From contig NZ_LR594671.1 of the NCBI RefSeq assembly GCF_901827185.1, positions 5,326,001-5,390,000 of the forward strand: a stretch of 64,000 bases of DNA, read 5' to 3'. The position numbers and the translations under genes are program-made. Below are positions 7,346 through 15,954 of this stretch, piece after piece. This DNA comes from Variovorax sp. PBL-E5 (GTDB lineage: Bacteria > Pseudomonadota > Gammaproteobacteria > Burkholderiales > Burkholderiaceae_C). The notes beneath the pieces were generated by a model, which did no database searches, was not told the origin of the DNA, and saw only the letters and a list, made by a program, of their open reading frames with translations. Each line of letters opens with the position of its first letter. Position 1 is the stretch's first letter.

Positions 7346-8140
7346 TCAGTCGAACGAAGCGGCATGCGAGAAGCGCTCGCGGATCGATGCGGTCGCCGAC
7401 GCGAAGGCCGGATGCGACATCGCTTCCATCGTCCGCGGCCGCGGCAGGTCGATGGGCAGCACGCGCTCCAGCGTGCCGGGGCGCGGCGACATCACGAACA
7501 CGCGGTCGCCGAGGAACACGGCCTCGGGGATGGAGTGCGTGATCAGCACCACGGTCTTGCCGCTTTCCATCCAGATGCGCTGCAGCTCGAGGTTCATGCG
7601 CTCGCGCGTCATCGCATCGAGCGCGCCGAAGGGCTCGTCCATCAGCAGGATCTTGGGGTCGTGCAGCAGCGCGCGCGCGATCGAGGCGCGCTGCTGCATG
7701 CCGCCGCTCAGCTGGCGCGGCAGCTTGTGCTCGAAGCCGTCGAGGCGAACCATGTGCAGCAGTTGCATGGCGCGTTCGCGTGCCTTCTTCGGCTCCAGCC
7801 CGAGCACTTCGGCCGGCAGCATCACGTTGTCGAGGATGGTGCGCCAGGGCAGCAGGATGGAACTCTGGAACACGACGCCGATGTCGCGCCGCGTGCCGTG
7901 GATCGGCTGGCCGTCGAGCATCACGTGGCCGATCTGGTAGTCGAGCAGCCCGGCCAGGATGCGCAGCAGCGTGCTCTTGCCGCAACCGCTGGGGCCGACG
8001 ATCGTGACGAAGCTGCCCTGCTGGATGGTGCAGTCGATCTCCTTGAGCGCGAGCACGCCGTCGCTGCCGCCGCCGAAGATCTTCGACAGCCCCTCGATGC
8101 GGATGTAGTCGGGCCTTGCCGTGGCGGATGTCGTGTTCAT
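7346..8140 (-). CDS. ABC transporter ATP-binding protein, SsuB/TauB type
   Basis: A 264-residue ABC ATPase with Walker A GPSGCGKST at 49-57, signature LSGGMQQR at 144-151, Walker B ILLMDEP at 164-170 and the H-loop in VLITHSIPEA. The length and the C-terminal RPGTLERVLPIDLPRPR are typical of the nitrate/sulfonate/taurine subgroup. The start is ATG 8140, which overlaps the hydrolase stop by four bases (ATGA), so translation is probably coupled. It powers the uptake system encoded by the next two genes. Confidence 0.95.
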   Translation of the reverse strand: MNTTSATARPDYIRIEGLSKIFGGGSDGVLALKEIDCTIQQGSFVTIVGPSGCGKSTLLRILAGLLDYQIGHVMLDGQPIHGTRRDIGVVFQSSILLPWRTILDNVMLPAEVLGLEPKKARERAMQLLHMVRLDGFEHKLPRQLSGGMQQRASIARALLHDPKILLMDEPFGALDAMTRERMNLELQRIWMESGKTVVLITHSIPEAVFLGDRVFVMSPRPGTLERVLPIDLPRPRTMEAMSHPAFASATASIRERFSHAASFD

Positions 8141-8928
8141 GCCTTGACTCCTGCGGGATTCAGGAAACGAATCATGTGATGGGCAAGCGCTTCGGGTGAC
8201 TGCATCGCCGTCACATGCCCGGTGGCCGGCAGCAGCACCGCATCGGCGCCGCGGATGCGTCCTGCCATCGCCAGCGTCACGGTCGGCGGCACCAAGCGGT
8301 CCAGCTCGCCGGCCAGCACCAGCGTCGGTGCGACGATGTCGGCCACGCCCTTGTCGAGCGTGGTCGCCACGGTCGCCGCGCGGCGGAGGGAGCGCGCCGA
8401 CTCCGGGCGCGCAGTCGCAAAGATGCGCCGCAGCTCCGGCCGCTGCTGCAGAAAGGCTTCGGGGAAGAACCAGGTCGCCAGTTCCTCGGCCGTCTCCGGC
8501 AGACCGCGCCGCAATTCGGCGAGGCGGCTCGCATCGGGACACAGCTCCGCATACGGCCGCGGCAGCGCCCAGGTGCTGGCCAGCACGAGCCGATCGACCG
8601 AGCGCGGATGCAGCAGCGCCAGCGCCTGTGCCACCCTGCCGCCATACGACGACCCGAACACGTGTGCCCGCTTGAGGCCCAGCGCCTTGATGAACTGCTG
8701 CGCATCGTTCGCCAGGTCCACCAGCATCGCCGGGCGCTCCGGCCCCTGCGTCTCGCCGCAATCGCGCTGGTCGTAGGCGATCACCGTGAAGTGCTTCGCC
8801 AGATGCGGCACCAGCGCGGCGAACATCTGGCGCGAGGCTTCGGCGCCATGCATCAGCACGAGAGCCGGACCCTGGCCCTCGCGGTCGAAGGCCGTGCGCA
8901 GCTCGCCGGCCTGCACGAACTCGGTCAT
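8137..8928 (-). CDS. Alpha/beta-fold hydrolase
   Basis: A 263-residue hydrolase with the oxyanion strand LVLMHG (residues 23-28), nucleophile elbow GSSYGG with Ser94, a late acid in LAGELDRLVPP and a His in ATGHVTAM, so the catalytic triad appears complete. In aromatic operons such enzymes cleave ring-fission C-C bonds (MhpC/BphD type) or act as enol-lactone or ester hydrolases. It overlaps both the upstream VOC gene and the downstream ATPase gene by four bases, which ties it firmly to this operon. The exact substrate is unknown. Confidence 0.88.
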   Translation of the reverse strand: MTEFVQAGELRTAFDREGQGPALVLMHGAEASRQMFAALVPHLAKHFTVIAYDQRDCGETQGPERPAMLVDLANDAQQFIKALGLKRAHVFGSSYGGRVAQALALLHPRSVDRLVLASTWALPRPYAELCPDASRLAELRRGLPETAEELATWFFPEAFLQQRPELRRIFATARPESARSLRRAATVATTLDKGVADIVAPTLVLAGELDRLVPPTVTLAMAGRIRGADAVLLPATGHVTAMQSPEALAHHMIRFLNPAGVKA

Positions 8929-9332
8929 GGCGCGCCTCCTTCTTCCTGGTCCATCCAGAAGGTCATCTCGACCTTCAGCCCGCGCGGGTCGTGCAGGAAG
9001 AGTTGGTGAATGTCCCAGCCGGGAATCGGTGCCTCGGTGAAGGGCACGCCGAGCGCGCCGAGGTGCTCGCGCATCTCCTTCAGTCCGCGCGAGCGGAACG
9101 AGATGTGGTCCACGTGCCCGGTGACCGGCTGCGTCGCCGTGTCGGGCGTCGCCAGATGCGCATACAGATGCACGATGGGCTGGCCGTCCGCATAGAGCCA
9201 GGCGCCGGGCGCGGGAATCTCCGGCCGCGCGCCGATCTGCAGCCGCATCACGCGCGTGTAGAAGTCCACGAGCGGCGGCAGCTCGTCCGGCGTGCAGCGG
9301 ACCGTGTAGTGATGGAGTGCGGTGACGGGCAT
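8925..9332 (-). CDS. VOC family protein (glyoxalase/extradiol-dioxygenase fold)
   Basis: A 135-residue single VOC module. The start is ATG 9332; longer reading frames upstream are shadows of the monooxygenase gene. Candidate metal ligands are His7 or His8, His56 or His59, His76 and Glu122, seen in LHHYTVR, IVHLYAH, GHVDHISF and LKVEMTF. The size matches small VOC dioxygenases, isomerases or hydratases rather than full two-domain extradiol dioxygenases. It lies four bases after the FAD monooxygenase, so it may act on that enzyme's hydroxylated product. That step is inferred. Confidence 0.85.
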   Translation of the reverse strand: MPVTALHHYTVRCTPDELPPLVDFYTRVMRLQIGARPEIPAPGAWLYADGQPIVHLYAHLATPDTATQPVTGHVDHISFRSRGLKEMREHLGALGVPFTEAPIPGWDIHQLFLHDPRGLKVEMTFWMDQEEGGAP

Positions 9333-9336
9333 GGCC

Positions 9337-10938
9337 TCAATCCAGCAGCTTGGCGAGCGCGGCCGACAATTCGGCGGCCGGGTCCGGGGGCGTCCATGGC
9401 ATGCGGAAGGCGACATGGCCATCGGGCCGCACGAGCACCGCGCCGCGCAGGCCGAGCAGCAAGCCATCCTTCTCGTGCGAGTCTTCCAATTGATGCGCCT
9501 GCACCGTGCGCCCCTGGTGGCCGGAGACGGCACGCGCCGCTTCCATCCATGCGTCGGCCTTCGGTCCCGCGACCAGCACGAAGTCCTTGTCGAACCAGTC
9601 GAGCGTGGTGTGGCGCCGCGCGAGGTCCAGCCAGAGGTGCGGAAAGCGCGCGCCGGGTTTGTCGGTAGGCTCGTACCAGCGCGCGCGCATCACGTGCCGG
9701 CCGGTGCCGTCGGGGATCACCGCGCCGTCCTCGTAGCAGAAGCCCAGCGACTGCCCGATGCTGTGGATGTGGTTGTCGCTGTCGCGGATCCAGAAGTCGA
9801 TGCGGTCGGCGTTGCCGGAGCGCAGCGCCTGGTCGCACTGGGTGAAGCGTGTCGCGTTGTGCAGGCTGAAGTCGGCGTTCGATTCGGCGACGGGGCGGCG
9901 TTCGCGCTCGTAGCTCTCGAGCAGGCGCGGGCCGGCGCGGCCGGTGAGAACGAAGGCCAGCTTCCACGCGAGGTTGTGCGCATCCTGGATGCCGGAGTTC
10001 ATGCCGTAGCCGCCATTCGGCGGGAAGCGGTGCGCCGAGTCGCCCACCAGCAGCACGCGGCCCTTGCGGAAGCTCGCGGCCACCTGCCGGCTCAGGCGCC
10101 AGACCGAGCGGTTGATCACCTTGACGTCGAGGTTGGGCACGCCGGAGACGGTGCGTGCGAGCTGCACCACCTCGTCGTCGTTGCGCTCGCCGGCGCGCTC
10201 ATCCACCTCGCGTCCCACGGGCAGCAGGTTGAGCCAGCGGTCGCGGCCGTTGGTGTTGAGCACGGTCGTGATCGGGTACGGCGAAGCCTTCGCGTACACG
10301 CGCCAGCCCGCGCAGGTGGCAGCGTCGCGCACGTGCGAGAGGTCGGCCTGCCAGAACTCGTTGGCCATCACGGCCAGCGTGGCCGGTCCGCGCATTTCGA
10401 TGTCGGCCTGCCGGCGCACGGCGCTGGCAGCGCCGTCGGCGGCGATCAGGTATTGGGCCTGCCAGGTGATGGTCTCGCCGGTGTCCAGCTTGCGGGCGGT
10501 CACGGCGATGCCACTCGCGCCCTCGTCGTAGTGCAGGAACTCGTGGCCGAACAGGAAGCGGCCGACCTCGCTCTTGCGCGCGAGGTCCATCAACTCCATC
10601 TCGACCGTGTCCTGCGACTGGATGATCTTCCAGCACGGCGAGTGGCCGAGGTTGGGCTCGGGGTTGGTGCGGCCCCACTCGTGGCCGCTCATCGATTCGC
10701 AGAAGGAGAAGAAGTCGGCGCCGTCGGGCAGCGCGTGCCGCTTCATCAGGCCGTCGATGCCCCACTGGCGGAAGATCTCCATCGTGCGGGTGTAGGTGCC
10801 GCGCGCCTTGGGATGGTCGGTCGTCGTCGGGCTGCGTTCGAGCAGCACGAAGTCGATGCCGAAGCGCTGCAGCAGGATCGCCATCGACAGGCCCACCGGC
10901 CCGCCGCCAACGATCACGACCGGGACTTTGCTTTGCAT
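9337..10938 (-). CDS. FAD-dependent aromatic-ring monooxygenase (MhpA/PheA class)
   Basis: A 533-residue class A flavoprotein monooxygenase. It has the FAD Rossmann motif VVIVGGGPVGLSMAILLQ near the N-terminus, the DG-type motif YLIAADGAASAVRR in the middle, and the GD motif VLLVGDSAHRFPPNGGYGMN followed by SGIQDAHNLAWKL. The C-terminal thioredoxin-like domain of the phenol hydroxylase/MhpA group is present. It would hydroxylate an aromatic substrate with NAD(P)H and O2. It is the second gene of the operon; two bases separate it from the GAF gene. The substrate is unknown. Confidence 0.9.
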   Translation of the reverse strand: MQSKVPVVIVGGGPVGLSMAILLQRFGIDFVLLERSPTTTDHPKARGTYTRTMEIFRQWGIDGLMKRHALPDGADFFSFCESMSGHEWGRTNPEPNLGHSPCWKIIQSQDTVEMELMDLARKSEVGRFLFGHEFLHYDEGASGIAVTARKLDTGETITWQAQYLIAADGAASAVRRQADIEMRGPATLAVMANEFWQADLSHVRDAATCAGWRVYAKASPYPITTVLNTNGRDRWLNLLPVGREVDERAGERNDDEVVQLARTVSGVPNLDVKVINRSVWRLSRQVAASFRKGRVLLVGDSAHRFPPNGGYGMNSGIQDAHNLAWKLAFVLTGRAGPRLLESYERERRPVAESNADFSLHNATRFTQCDQALRSGNADRIDFWIRDSDNHIHSIGQSLGFCYEDGAVIPDGTGRHVMRARWYEPTDKPGARFPHLWLDLARRHTTLDWFDKDFVLVAGPKADAWMEAARAVSGHQGRTVQAHQLEDSHEKDGLLLGLRGAVLVRPDGHVAFRMPWTPPDPAAELSAALAKLLD

Positions 10939-10940
10939 GG

Positions 10941-11510
10941 TCAAGTCTCCATGGGAAGGGAAAGGGACAGATCCGTGAAGCGGTACGACAGGCCGGGCAC
11001 GGCCGGCACCCAGCGCGCCGCAGCGAGCGCCAGGAGGCGAACGCCCAGGACTTCGTGCGGCAGCCACTGGGGACGGGTGCCGAAGACATTGAAGGTGGCG
11101 TAGCAGAGCCGGCCCTGCAGCAGCGGCACGTTGATCACGCTCTGCAGGCCCTGCGGGCGCATCTGCTCGAAGTCGTCGAAGTGGCGTGCCAGCACGTCCG
11201 CGCCCTCGCCGACGAACGTGCGGCCCTGCACGAAGATGCATTCGGTCCACGGCGTGAGCGTCTTGCGCTTGGCGCCGTTCACCGGATAGCGCTCGCCTTC
11301 GGACGAATAGAAGCGGCGCAGCTGGATCTCGTTGGCCGGGCCCTTCGCAGTCGTCACGTTCTGCTGGATGCTGAAGATGCTGTCGCCCGCGATGAGGCGC
11401 CGGAACAGGTCCACCTGGTGCAGTGCCGCATCGGCATCGCGCGCCTCGGCGAGCACGTCGAGGAGATTCGCAGTGAATGCGGTGAGGGCCGATGCGTGGG
11501 CTGCGGGCAT
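10941..11510 (-). CDS. GAF domain-containing protein
   Basis: A 189-residue protein made almost entirely of one GAF domain, with FRRLIAGDSIFSIQQNVTTA near the start and QGLQSVINVPLLQGRLCYAT at the core. No output domain (HTH, kinase, GGDEF) is attached. It is the first gene of the catabolic operon and faces a LysR gene across 73 bases. It could bind the substrate or serve as a small accessory or ligand-delivery protein for the monooxygenase. GAF proteins of this size at the head of such operons are not well characterised. Confidence 0.75.
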   Translation of the reverse strand: MPAAHASALTAFTANLLDVLAEARDADAALHQVDLFRRLIAGDSIFSIQQNVTTAKGPANEIQLRRFYSSEGERYPVNGAKRKTLTPWTECIFVQGRTFVGEGADVLARHFDDFEQMRPQGLQSVINVPLLQGRLCYATFNVFGTRPQWLPHEVLGVRLLALAAARWVPAVPGLSYRFTDLSLSLPMET

Positions 11511-11530
11511 GGGGAAAGTCTAGGCTTCGC

Positions 11531-11548
11531 AATTCACCGAAGTGGATT
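11531..11548. promoter_or_regulatory. Putative LysR operator for the GAF/monooxygenase operon
   Basis: The 73-base gap between the divergent GAF and LysR genes holds AATTCACCGAAGTGGATT, an imperfect palindrome (AATtCAC, CGAA, GTGgATT). Size and dyad shape fit a LysR-type recognition site, and it is placed to control both genes. Confidence 0.45.
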
Positions 11549-11583
11549 AAATTCTGATGACGCGATAACCCTGGAGTTATGCC

Positions 11584-12555
11584 TTGCCGACCGCCCGCGA
11601 CCCCGCCGCCGACTTGCAGCACGCGCTGCTCACGCGCCTGAAGCTGCGCCAGCTCTCGCTGCTGCAGGCCGTCGATCGGCATCGCACGCTGGGCCGCGTG
11701 GCCGCCGAGATGCGGCTCAGCCAGCCGGCCATCACCAAGGCGCTGCGCGAGGTGGAAGACATCTTCGGCAACCGGCTCTTCGAGCGCACCAGCCGCGGCC
11801 TCATGCCCACGCCGGCCGGCGAAGCCGTGCTGCACTACGCGCGGCGCTGGCTCGCGGAACTGGAATCCACCACGCGCGTGCTCACCTCACTCGAGGCCGG
11901 CCGCAGCGGACGGCTGCGCCTGGGGCTGACGCAGCAGGTGCCGCAGCAGCTGCTGTCCGCGGCGCTCACGCACCTGCTCGATCGCACGCCACGCATGGCG
12001 GTGATGACGCGCGAAGGCACGACGGACGAACTCGTCGCCGGCCTCGTCGCGCGCGAGCTCGATTGCGCGATCGGCCGCTCGTACGACGGCGACGCGACGG
12101 GGCTGGTGCAGCAGGCGATCTACCAGCAGGAGCCCTGCCTGGTGGTGTCGGCCAAGAGCGTCAAGCGGCTGTCGCGCGGGCCGCTGGACTGGGCGCGCCT
12201 CGCGCAGCTCGACTGGATCCTGCCGCCGCCGAACACGCCCATGCGCCGGACCTACAACGCGATCTTCGTCGGCGCCGGCGTGCAGCCGCCGGTGCCGATG
12301 CTGGAGAGCACCTCGATCCGCAGCATGGAGATGGTGCTGCGCACCGAGCCGAACGCGATCTCCATCCTGGCCCGCGACGTGGTGGCCGAGATGGAGCGCG
12401 CCGGGCACTGGGCCGCGCTGCCCTACCGGTTGAGCTGGAACCTGCCGCCGGTGAGCTTCTTCACCTTGCAGGAGCTGGAGGGGCATCCGATGGTGCGGTC
12501 GTTGCGGGCTGCGGTGGAGGAAGAGGCGCGCGGGATGACGCGCAAGGCCGGGTGA
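11584..12555 (+). CDS. LysR family transcriptional regulator
   Basis: A 323-residue LysR protein. The winged HTH lies at about residues 20-75 (LSLLQAVDRHRTLGRVAAEM, then RLSQPAITKALREVEDIFGN), followed by a co-inducer domain with typical EMVLRTEPNAISILARDVV. The start is TTG 11584, with GGAG about eight bases upstream; an ATG at 11579 is in another frame. It diverges from the GAF-led operon and probably activates it in response to an aromatic compound. Its 3' end meets a convergent hydrolase gene 19 bases away. Confidence 0.93.
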   Translation: MPTARDPAADLQHALLTRLKLRQLSLLQAVDRHRTLGRVAAEMRLSQPAITKALREVEDIFGNRLFERTSRGLMPTPAGEAVLHYARRWLAELESTTRVLTSLEAGRSGRLRLGLTQQVPQQLLSAALTHLLDRTPRMAVMTREGTTDELVAGLVARELDCAIGRSYDGDATGLVQQAIYQQEPCLVVSAKSVKRLSRGPLDWARLAQLDWILPPPNTPMRRTYNAIFVGAGVQPPVPMLESTSIRSMEMVLRTEPNAISILARDVVAEMERAGHWAALPYRLSWNLPPVSFFTLQELEGHPMVRSLRAAVEEEARGMTRKAG

Positions 12556-12574
12556 AGGGCGGCGCGATGTCAGA

Positions 12575-13501
12575 CTACGGCGAGACCGCCAGGAAGCCGC
12601 TGATCAATCCCACCGTCGTCGCCGTGCTCTCTTCCATCAACCAATGGCCCGCATCCGGCACGACCTCCTGCCGCACATCGGTCGCCGCATTGCGCATGAC
12701 GACCGCCATGTTGGCGCCGAAGGATTTCTCGCCGCCGATGGCGAGCACCGGCATGGAGAGCTTGTCCTTGGAGAACGCGATGTTGTCGGCGACGTCCTTG
12801 GCGGCGATGGTGTTGAACTGCGCAAAGGCCGCGCGCATGGCGCCGGGTTGCGCATAGAGCCTGGCGTAGTGGCGCCGTGTGGCCTCGTCGATCTTCGACG
12901 GGGTGCCGGCGAACTCGTTCCAGAAGCGGTCGAGGTAGATGCGTTCCCTGCCGGCCACCAGGCGCTCGGCATCGCGGCCGCCGAAGTTGAAGTGCCACAG
13001 CGCGGGCCACAGGATGATCTGGTCCCACGGCGCGATGCCGGGCACGGGTGCGTCCATCACGACCAGCTTGCCGACCTTGTCGGGGTAACTTGCCGCATAA
13101 GCATAGGCGACCATGGTGCCGATGTCATGGCCGACGACGGCGGTCTTGTCCTGCTCGAACGCGGTCACGACCGTGCGGATGTCGACGGCCTGCGATTTCT
13201 TGTCGTAACCGCCGGCCGCCTTCGACGATTTCCCCATGCCGCGCAGGTCGGGCACGATGACCAGGTGCGTCTTCGCGAGCTCTCGCGCCAGCGGCGCCCA
13301 CATGTCGCCGGTGTCGCCGAAGCCATGGATGAGCACGACGGCAGGGCCGCTTCCGCCCGAGCGCACGAAGAGGCTTGCGCCATCCGCCATGGCGACGGTG
13401 CGGGTCTTGAAGCCCGGCGGGAATGCAGGCTCTGCGCCGGCACGGCCGGCAAAGAGTCCGACGATCGACAACACCATCAGCAACGCGAGACGATTCTTCA
13501 T
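12575..13501 (-). CDS. Secreted alpha/beta hydrolase, epoxide-hydrolase-like
   Basis: A 308-residue protein with a signal peptide (MKNRLALLMVLSIVGLFAGR ending AGA). The core has VVLIHGFGDTGDMW, DLRGMGKSSK and the nucleophile elbow VVGHDIGTMVA, where the nucleophile is Asp rather than Ser, as in epoxide hydrolases and dehalogenases. The late His lies in VVPDAGHWLMEE. The export signal suggests a periplasmic enzyme. It is transcribed in the same direction as the NIPSNAP and Bug genes upstream, with about 98 bases between, so it may be co-transcribed. The substrate is unknown. Confidence 0.85.
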   Translation of the reverse strand: MKNRLALLMVLSIVGLFAGRAGAEPAFPPGFKTRTVAMADGASLFVRSGGSGPAVVLIHGFGDTGDMWAPLARELAKTHLVIVPDLRGMGKSSKAAGGYDKKSQAVDIRTVVTAFEQDKTAVVGHDIGTMVAYAYAASYPDKVGKLVVMDAPVPGIAPWDQIILWPALWHFNFGGRDAERLVAGRERIYLDRFWNEFAGTPSKIDEATRRHYARLYAQPGAMRAAFAQFNTIAAKDVADNIAFSKDKLSMPVLAIGGEKSFGANMAVVMRNAATDVRQEVVPDAGHWLMEESTATTVGLISGFLAVSP

Positions 13502-13599
13502 GTTGGAACTCCGGTTGGCGAGCCGATCGGTCCGACGCAGTGTGAGGCCTTCGCAGGTCCGAAGCCAGCCCCGAAGATGTCCGGTCGGAGGCGGCGATG

Positions 13600-13947
13600 T
13601 CAGCGGGCGTCATGGCGTCCCTCGGCAAGCGCTGTCGGCGCCCCGGCGAGCGACTTCAGCAATCTGTTGTGCTGATGCCGGACCCATCCGCGTTCGCCGG
13701 TGCTGCGCCGATAGTCCAGCCAGTCGGCGTCGCGATAGAGGGCTTCCCTGCGCGTCTCGCGGTCCGCCATGTTCTCGTAGCGCCACAGATGGACGAACTG
13801 GTTGAGCTCTCCCGTCTCCGTCGTGAAGTAGGCGAAGGGCTCGCCCAGGTGCTTGCGCATGATCGGCAGCGCCACCCGAAGATGCTCGGCCAGGTATTCC
13901 GAGAGCAGGCCGGGGGCGATGGTGTAGGTCCGTTCGTCGACGATCAT
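13600..13947 (-). CDS. NIPSNAP family protein
   Basis: A 115-residue protein beginning MIVDERTYTIAPGLLSEYLA, then FTTETGELNQFVHLWRYENM and DRETRREALYRDADWLDYRR. This is the compact ferredoxin-like fold of bacterial NIPSNAP proteins, related to EthD and antibiotic-biosynthesis monooxygenases. The start is ATG 13947, five bases after the stop of the Bug gene. The role is unknown; family members are often found in degradation operons, so an accessory step for the Bug ligand is plausible. Confidence 0.82.
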   Translation of the reverse strand: MIVDERTYTIAPGLLSEYLAEHLRVALPIMRKHLGEPFAYFTTETGELNQFVHLWRYENMADRETRREALYRDADWLDYRRSTGERGWVRHQHNRLLKSLAGAPTALAEGRHDAR

Positions 13948-13952
13948 CGCGC

Positions 13953-14927
13953 TCACTCCGCACGAATGTGCTTTTCCTTGATGATGCCGCTCCACGTTGC
14001 CAGGTCACGCTGCGTGACGGCACCAAGCTCCTGCGGCGTCGACGTGACGGCGTCCAGGCCGAGACTCGCGTAGGTGTCGCGGCAGGCCGGCGAGGCGACT
14101 GCGCGAACGAGTTCGCGGTTGAGCTTCTGGACGATCGCCGGCGGCAGATGCGCGGGGCCGAACACGGCGTACCAGGCAGAGGCCTCGAACCCGGGCAGGC
14201 CGGCCTCGGACATGGTCGGCACATCGGGCCATGCCGGCAGGCGCTTTGGCGATGTCACGGCCAGCGCTTTGAGCCGACCGTCTCGCACCATCGGACCGAG
14301 GGCCGCCGTACTGTTGAAGACGATCGACACGCGGCCGGAGATCAGGTCCGACACGATCTGGCTGCTTCCCTTGTAGGGCACATGCAGCATCTCGACCTGC
14401 GCGCGTTGCTCGACCAGGACGCCGACCATGTGCTGCATGGTGCCGATGCCGGCAGAAGCGAAGCTGATCTTTCCCGGCTTTGCCTTCGCCAGCGCCAGCA
14501 GTTCCTTCAGGTTGTTGGCCTCGAAATCGGGCGCAGCGGCCAGCATCAGCGGCGTACTGGCGACCATGGAAATCGGCGTGAAGTCGCGCAACGGGTCGTA
14601 GGGTATCGCAGCGTAGAGCGCCGGATTGATGGCCTGTGTCGCGGTCGTGGTCAGCAGGAGCGTGTAGCCATCGGGCGCGGCCTTGGCAACGTAGTCGGCG
14701 CCGATATTGCCCGCGGCGCCGGCGCGGTTTTCCACGATGATGCTGCCGAGCGCCGGGCCCATCTGCTGCGCCAGGAGGCGCGCCAGAATGTCGGGGCCGC
14801 CCCCGGGCGCGAAGGGCGCGATGATGCGGATCGGCTTGGCCGGCCAGGCTGCCTCTGCAAAAGCCCGGCCGACGAGCGAAGGCAGAACCAGGACGGAACT
14901 GGCGCGGACAAAGGATCTTCTGTTCAT
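13953..14927 (-). CDS. Bug-type (TTT) periplasmic solute-binding protein
   Basis: A 324-residue protein with the signal MNRRSFVRASSVLVLPSLVG ending AFAEA (RRSFV suggests Tat export). The mature protein has the Bug signatures WPAKPIRIIAPFAPGGGPDI, VENRAGAAGNIGADYVAKAA and PDGYTLLLTTT. These proteins bind carboxylated ligands in the periplasm, often without a local TctAB membrane partner; none is seen here. It diverges from a LysR gene 29 bases away and is followed by the NIPSNAP gene. Confidence 0.93.
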   Translation of the reverse strand: MNRRSFVRASSVLVLPSLVGRAFAEAAWPAKPIRIIAPFAPGGGPDILARLLAQQMGPALGSIIVENRAGAAGNIGADYVAKAAPDGYTLLLTTTATQAINPALYAAIPYDPLRDFTPISMVASTPLMLAAAPDFEANNLKELLALAKAKPGKISFASAGIGTMQHMVGVLVEQRAQVEMLHVPYKGSSQIVSDLISGRVSIVFNSTAALGPMVRDGRLKALAVTSPKRLPAWPDVPTMSEAGLPGFEASAWYAVFGPAHLPPAIVQKLNRELVRAVASPACRDTYASLGLDAVTSTPQELGAVTQRDLATWSGIIKEKHIRAE

Positions 14928-14956
14928 ATGAGTCTCCTGAAATTTTCTCTCTGCGA

Positions 14957-15925
14957 ATGCGGGTGTCGCGGCGCTCGGCTGCTCGAGACACGCGCGTGAC
15001 CGAGTCGATCAAGCCGCTCGACCTCGGCCTGTTGCGTTGCCTGGACGCACTGGTGGCCGAGTCGCATGTGTCCCGCGCAGCCGACAAGCTGGGCATGGGC
15101 CAGCCGGCGATGAGCCGCGTGCTCGGCCGGCTGCGCGAGCTGTTCGGCGATCCGATCCTGATCCGCGGCGCGACCGGGATGATTCCGTCGCCGCGTGCCA
15201 TCGAGCTGGCGGTCATCGCGCGGCGCATCCTCGCCGACGTCGATCTGGTGCTCGGTGAATCGATCCATTTCGAACCCGCGCTCTGCACGTCGACCTTCCG
15301 CATCATCGCGACCGACTACACGCACGCGACATTTCTGCCATTGCTGACGCGCAGCGTGCGCGAGGAAGCGCCGTCGGCGACCTTGTCGATCAAGCATCCG
15401 GTGCATCCGAAAGCACTGGTGCTGGCCCTCGAAGAAGGCGATATCGAACTGGCCATCGGGCACCTCGAGGAGCCGCCGCCGAGCCTGCGCAGCGTGCCGC
15501 TGTTCGTCGATCGCATCGTCTGCCTGATCCGCGGCGGCCATCCCTACCTGGACGGCGGCCGCAGCGTCGAAGACTTCGTCGCACTGCCGCACATTCTCGT
15601 CACGCCGGCGGGCTTCGGTCATTTCCAGTCGAACATCGATCACGTGCTTGCGGAGACAGGCCTCAAGCGCAACGTCGGCATGCTGAGCCAGCATTTCATG
15701 GCGGCTCCCTACATCGTCCAGTCGACCGACATGGTGGTTCTCATGCCCCGTCGGCTGGCGCAGCACTACCTCGAGGGCACGGACCTGGCGATGATCGATC
15801 CGCCGCTGCCAGTGCCGAGCTACCGCATCTTCATGTACTGGCACGAGCGCAGCCATCGGGATCCCGGGGTCAAGTGGCTGCGAGAGCTGGCGCGGCGCTG
15901 TGCGCTGGCGATGCCGCCGCCCTGA
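14957..15925 (+). CDS. LysR family transcriptional regulator
   Basis: A 322-residue protein from ATG 14957, with the HTH in VAESHVSRAADKLGMGQPAM followed by SRVLGRLRELFGDPIL. The effector domain has FRIIATDYTHATFLPLLTRS and ends in HERSHRDPGVKWLRELARR. This layout is typical of the NodD/NahR/PcpR branch. A GTG at 14996 (MTESIKPLDLGLL) is an equally good start and would leave a 68-base divergent promoter region instead of 29, so it may be the true one. It probably controls the Bug-NIPSNAP-hydrolase unit. Confidence 0.92.
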   Translation: MRVSRRSAARDTRVTESIKPLDLGLLRCLDALVAESHVSRAADKLGMGQPAMSRVLGRLRELFGDPILIRGATGMIPSPRAIELAVIARRILADVDLVLGESIHFEPALCTSTFRIIATDYTHATFLPLLTRSVREEAPSATLSIKHPVHPKALVLALEEGDIELAIGHLEEPPPSLRSVPLFVDRIVCLIRGGHPYLDGGRSVEDFVALPHILVTPAGFGHFQSNIDHVLAETGLKRNVGMLSQHFMAAPYIVQSTDMVVLMPRRLAQHYLEGTDLAMIDPPLPVPSYRIFMYWHERSHRDPGVKWLRELARRCALAMPPP

Positions 15926-15954
15926 GAATGCCATCCGGAACATCGCCGCGCGCC

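Noticed and set aside
6194..8179. A 661-codon forward frame antisense to the ABC permease and ATPase genes
   Set aside because: It spans two real genes and has a His/Gln/Asp-rich composition without any motif.
9337..11835. An 832-codon frame that would fuse upstream sequence to the FAD monooxygenase
   Set aside because: The first 299 codons are antisense or out-of-frame shadows of the LysR and GAF genes; the enzyme begins at ATG 10938 with a normal FAD motif.
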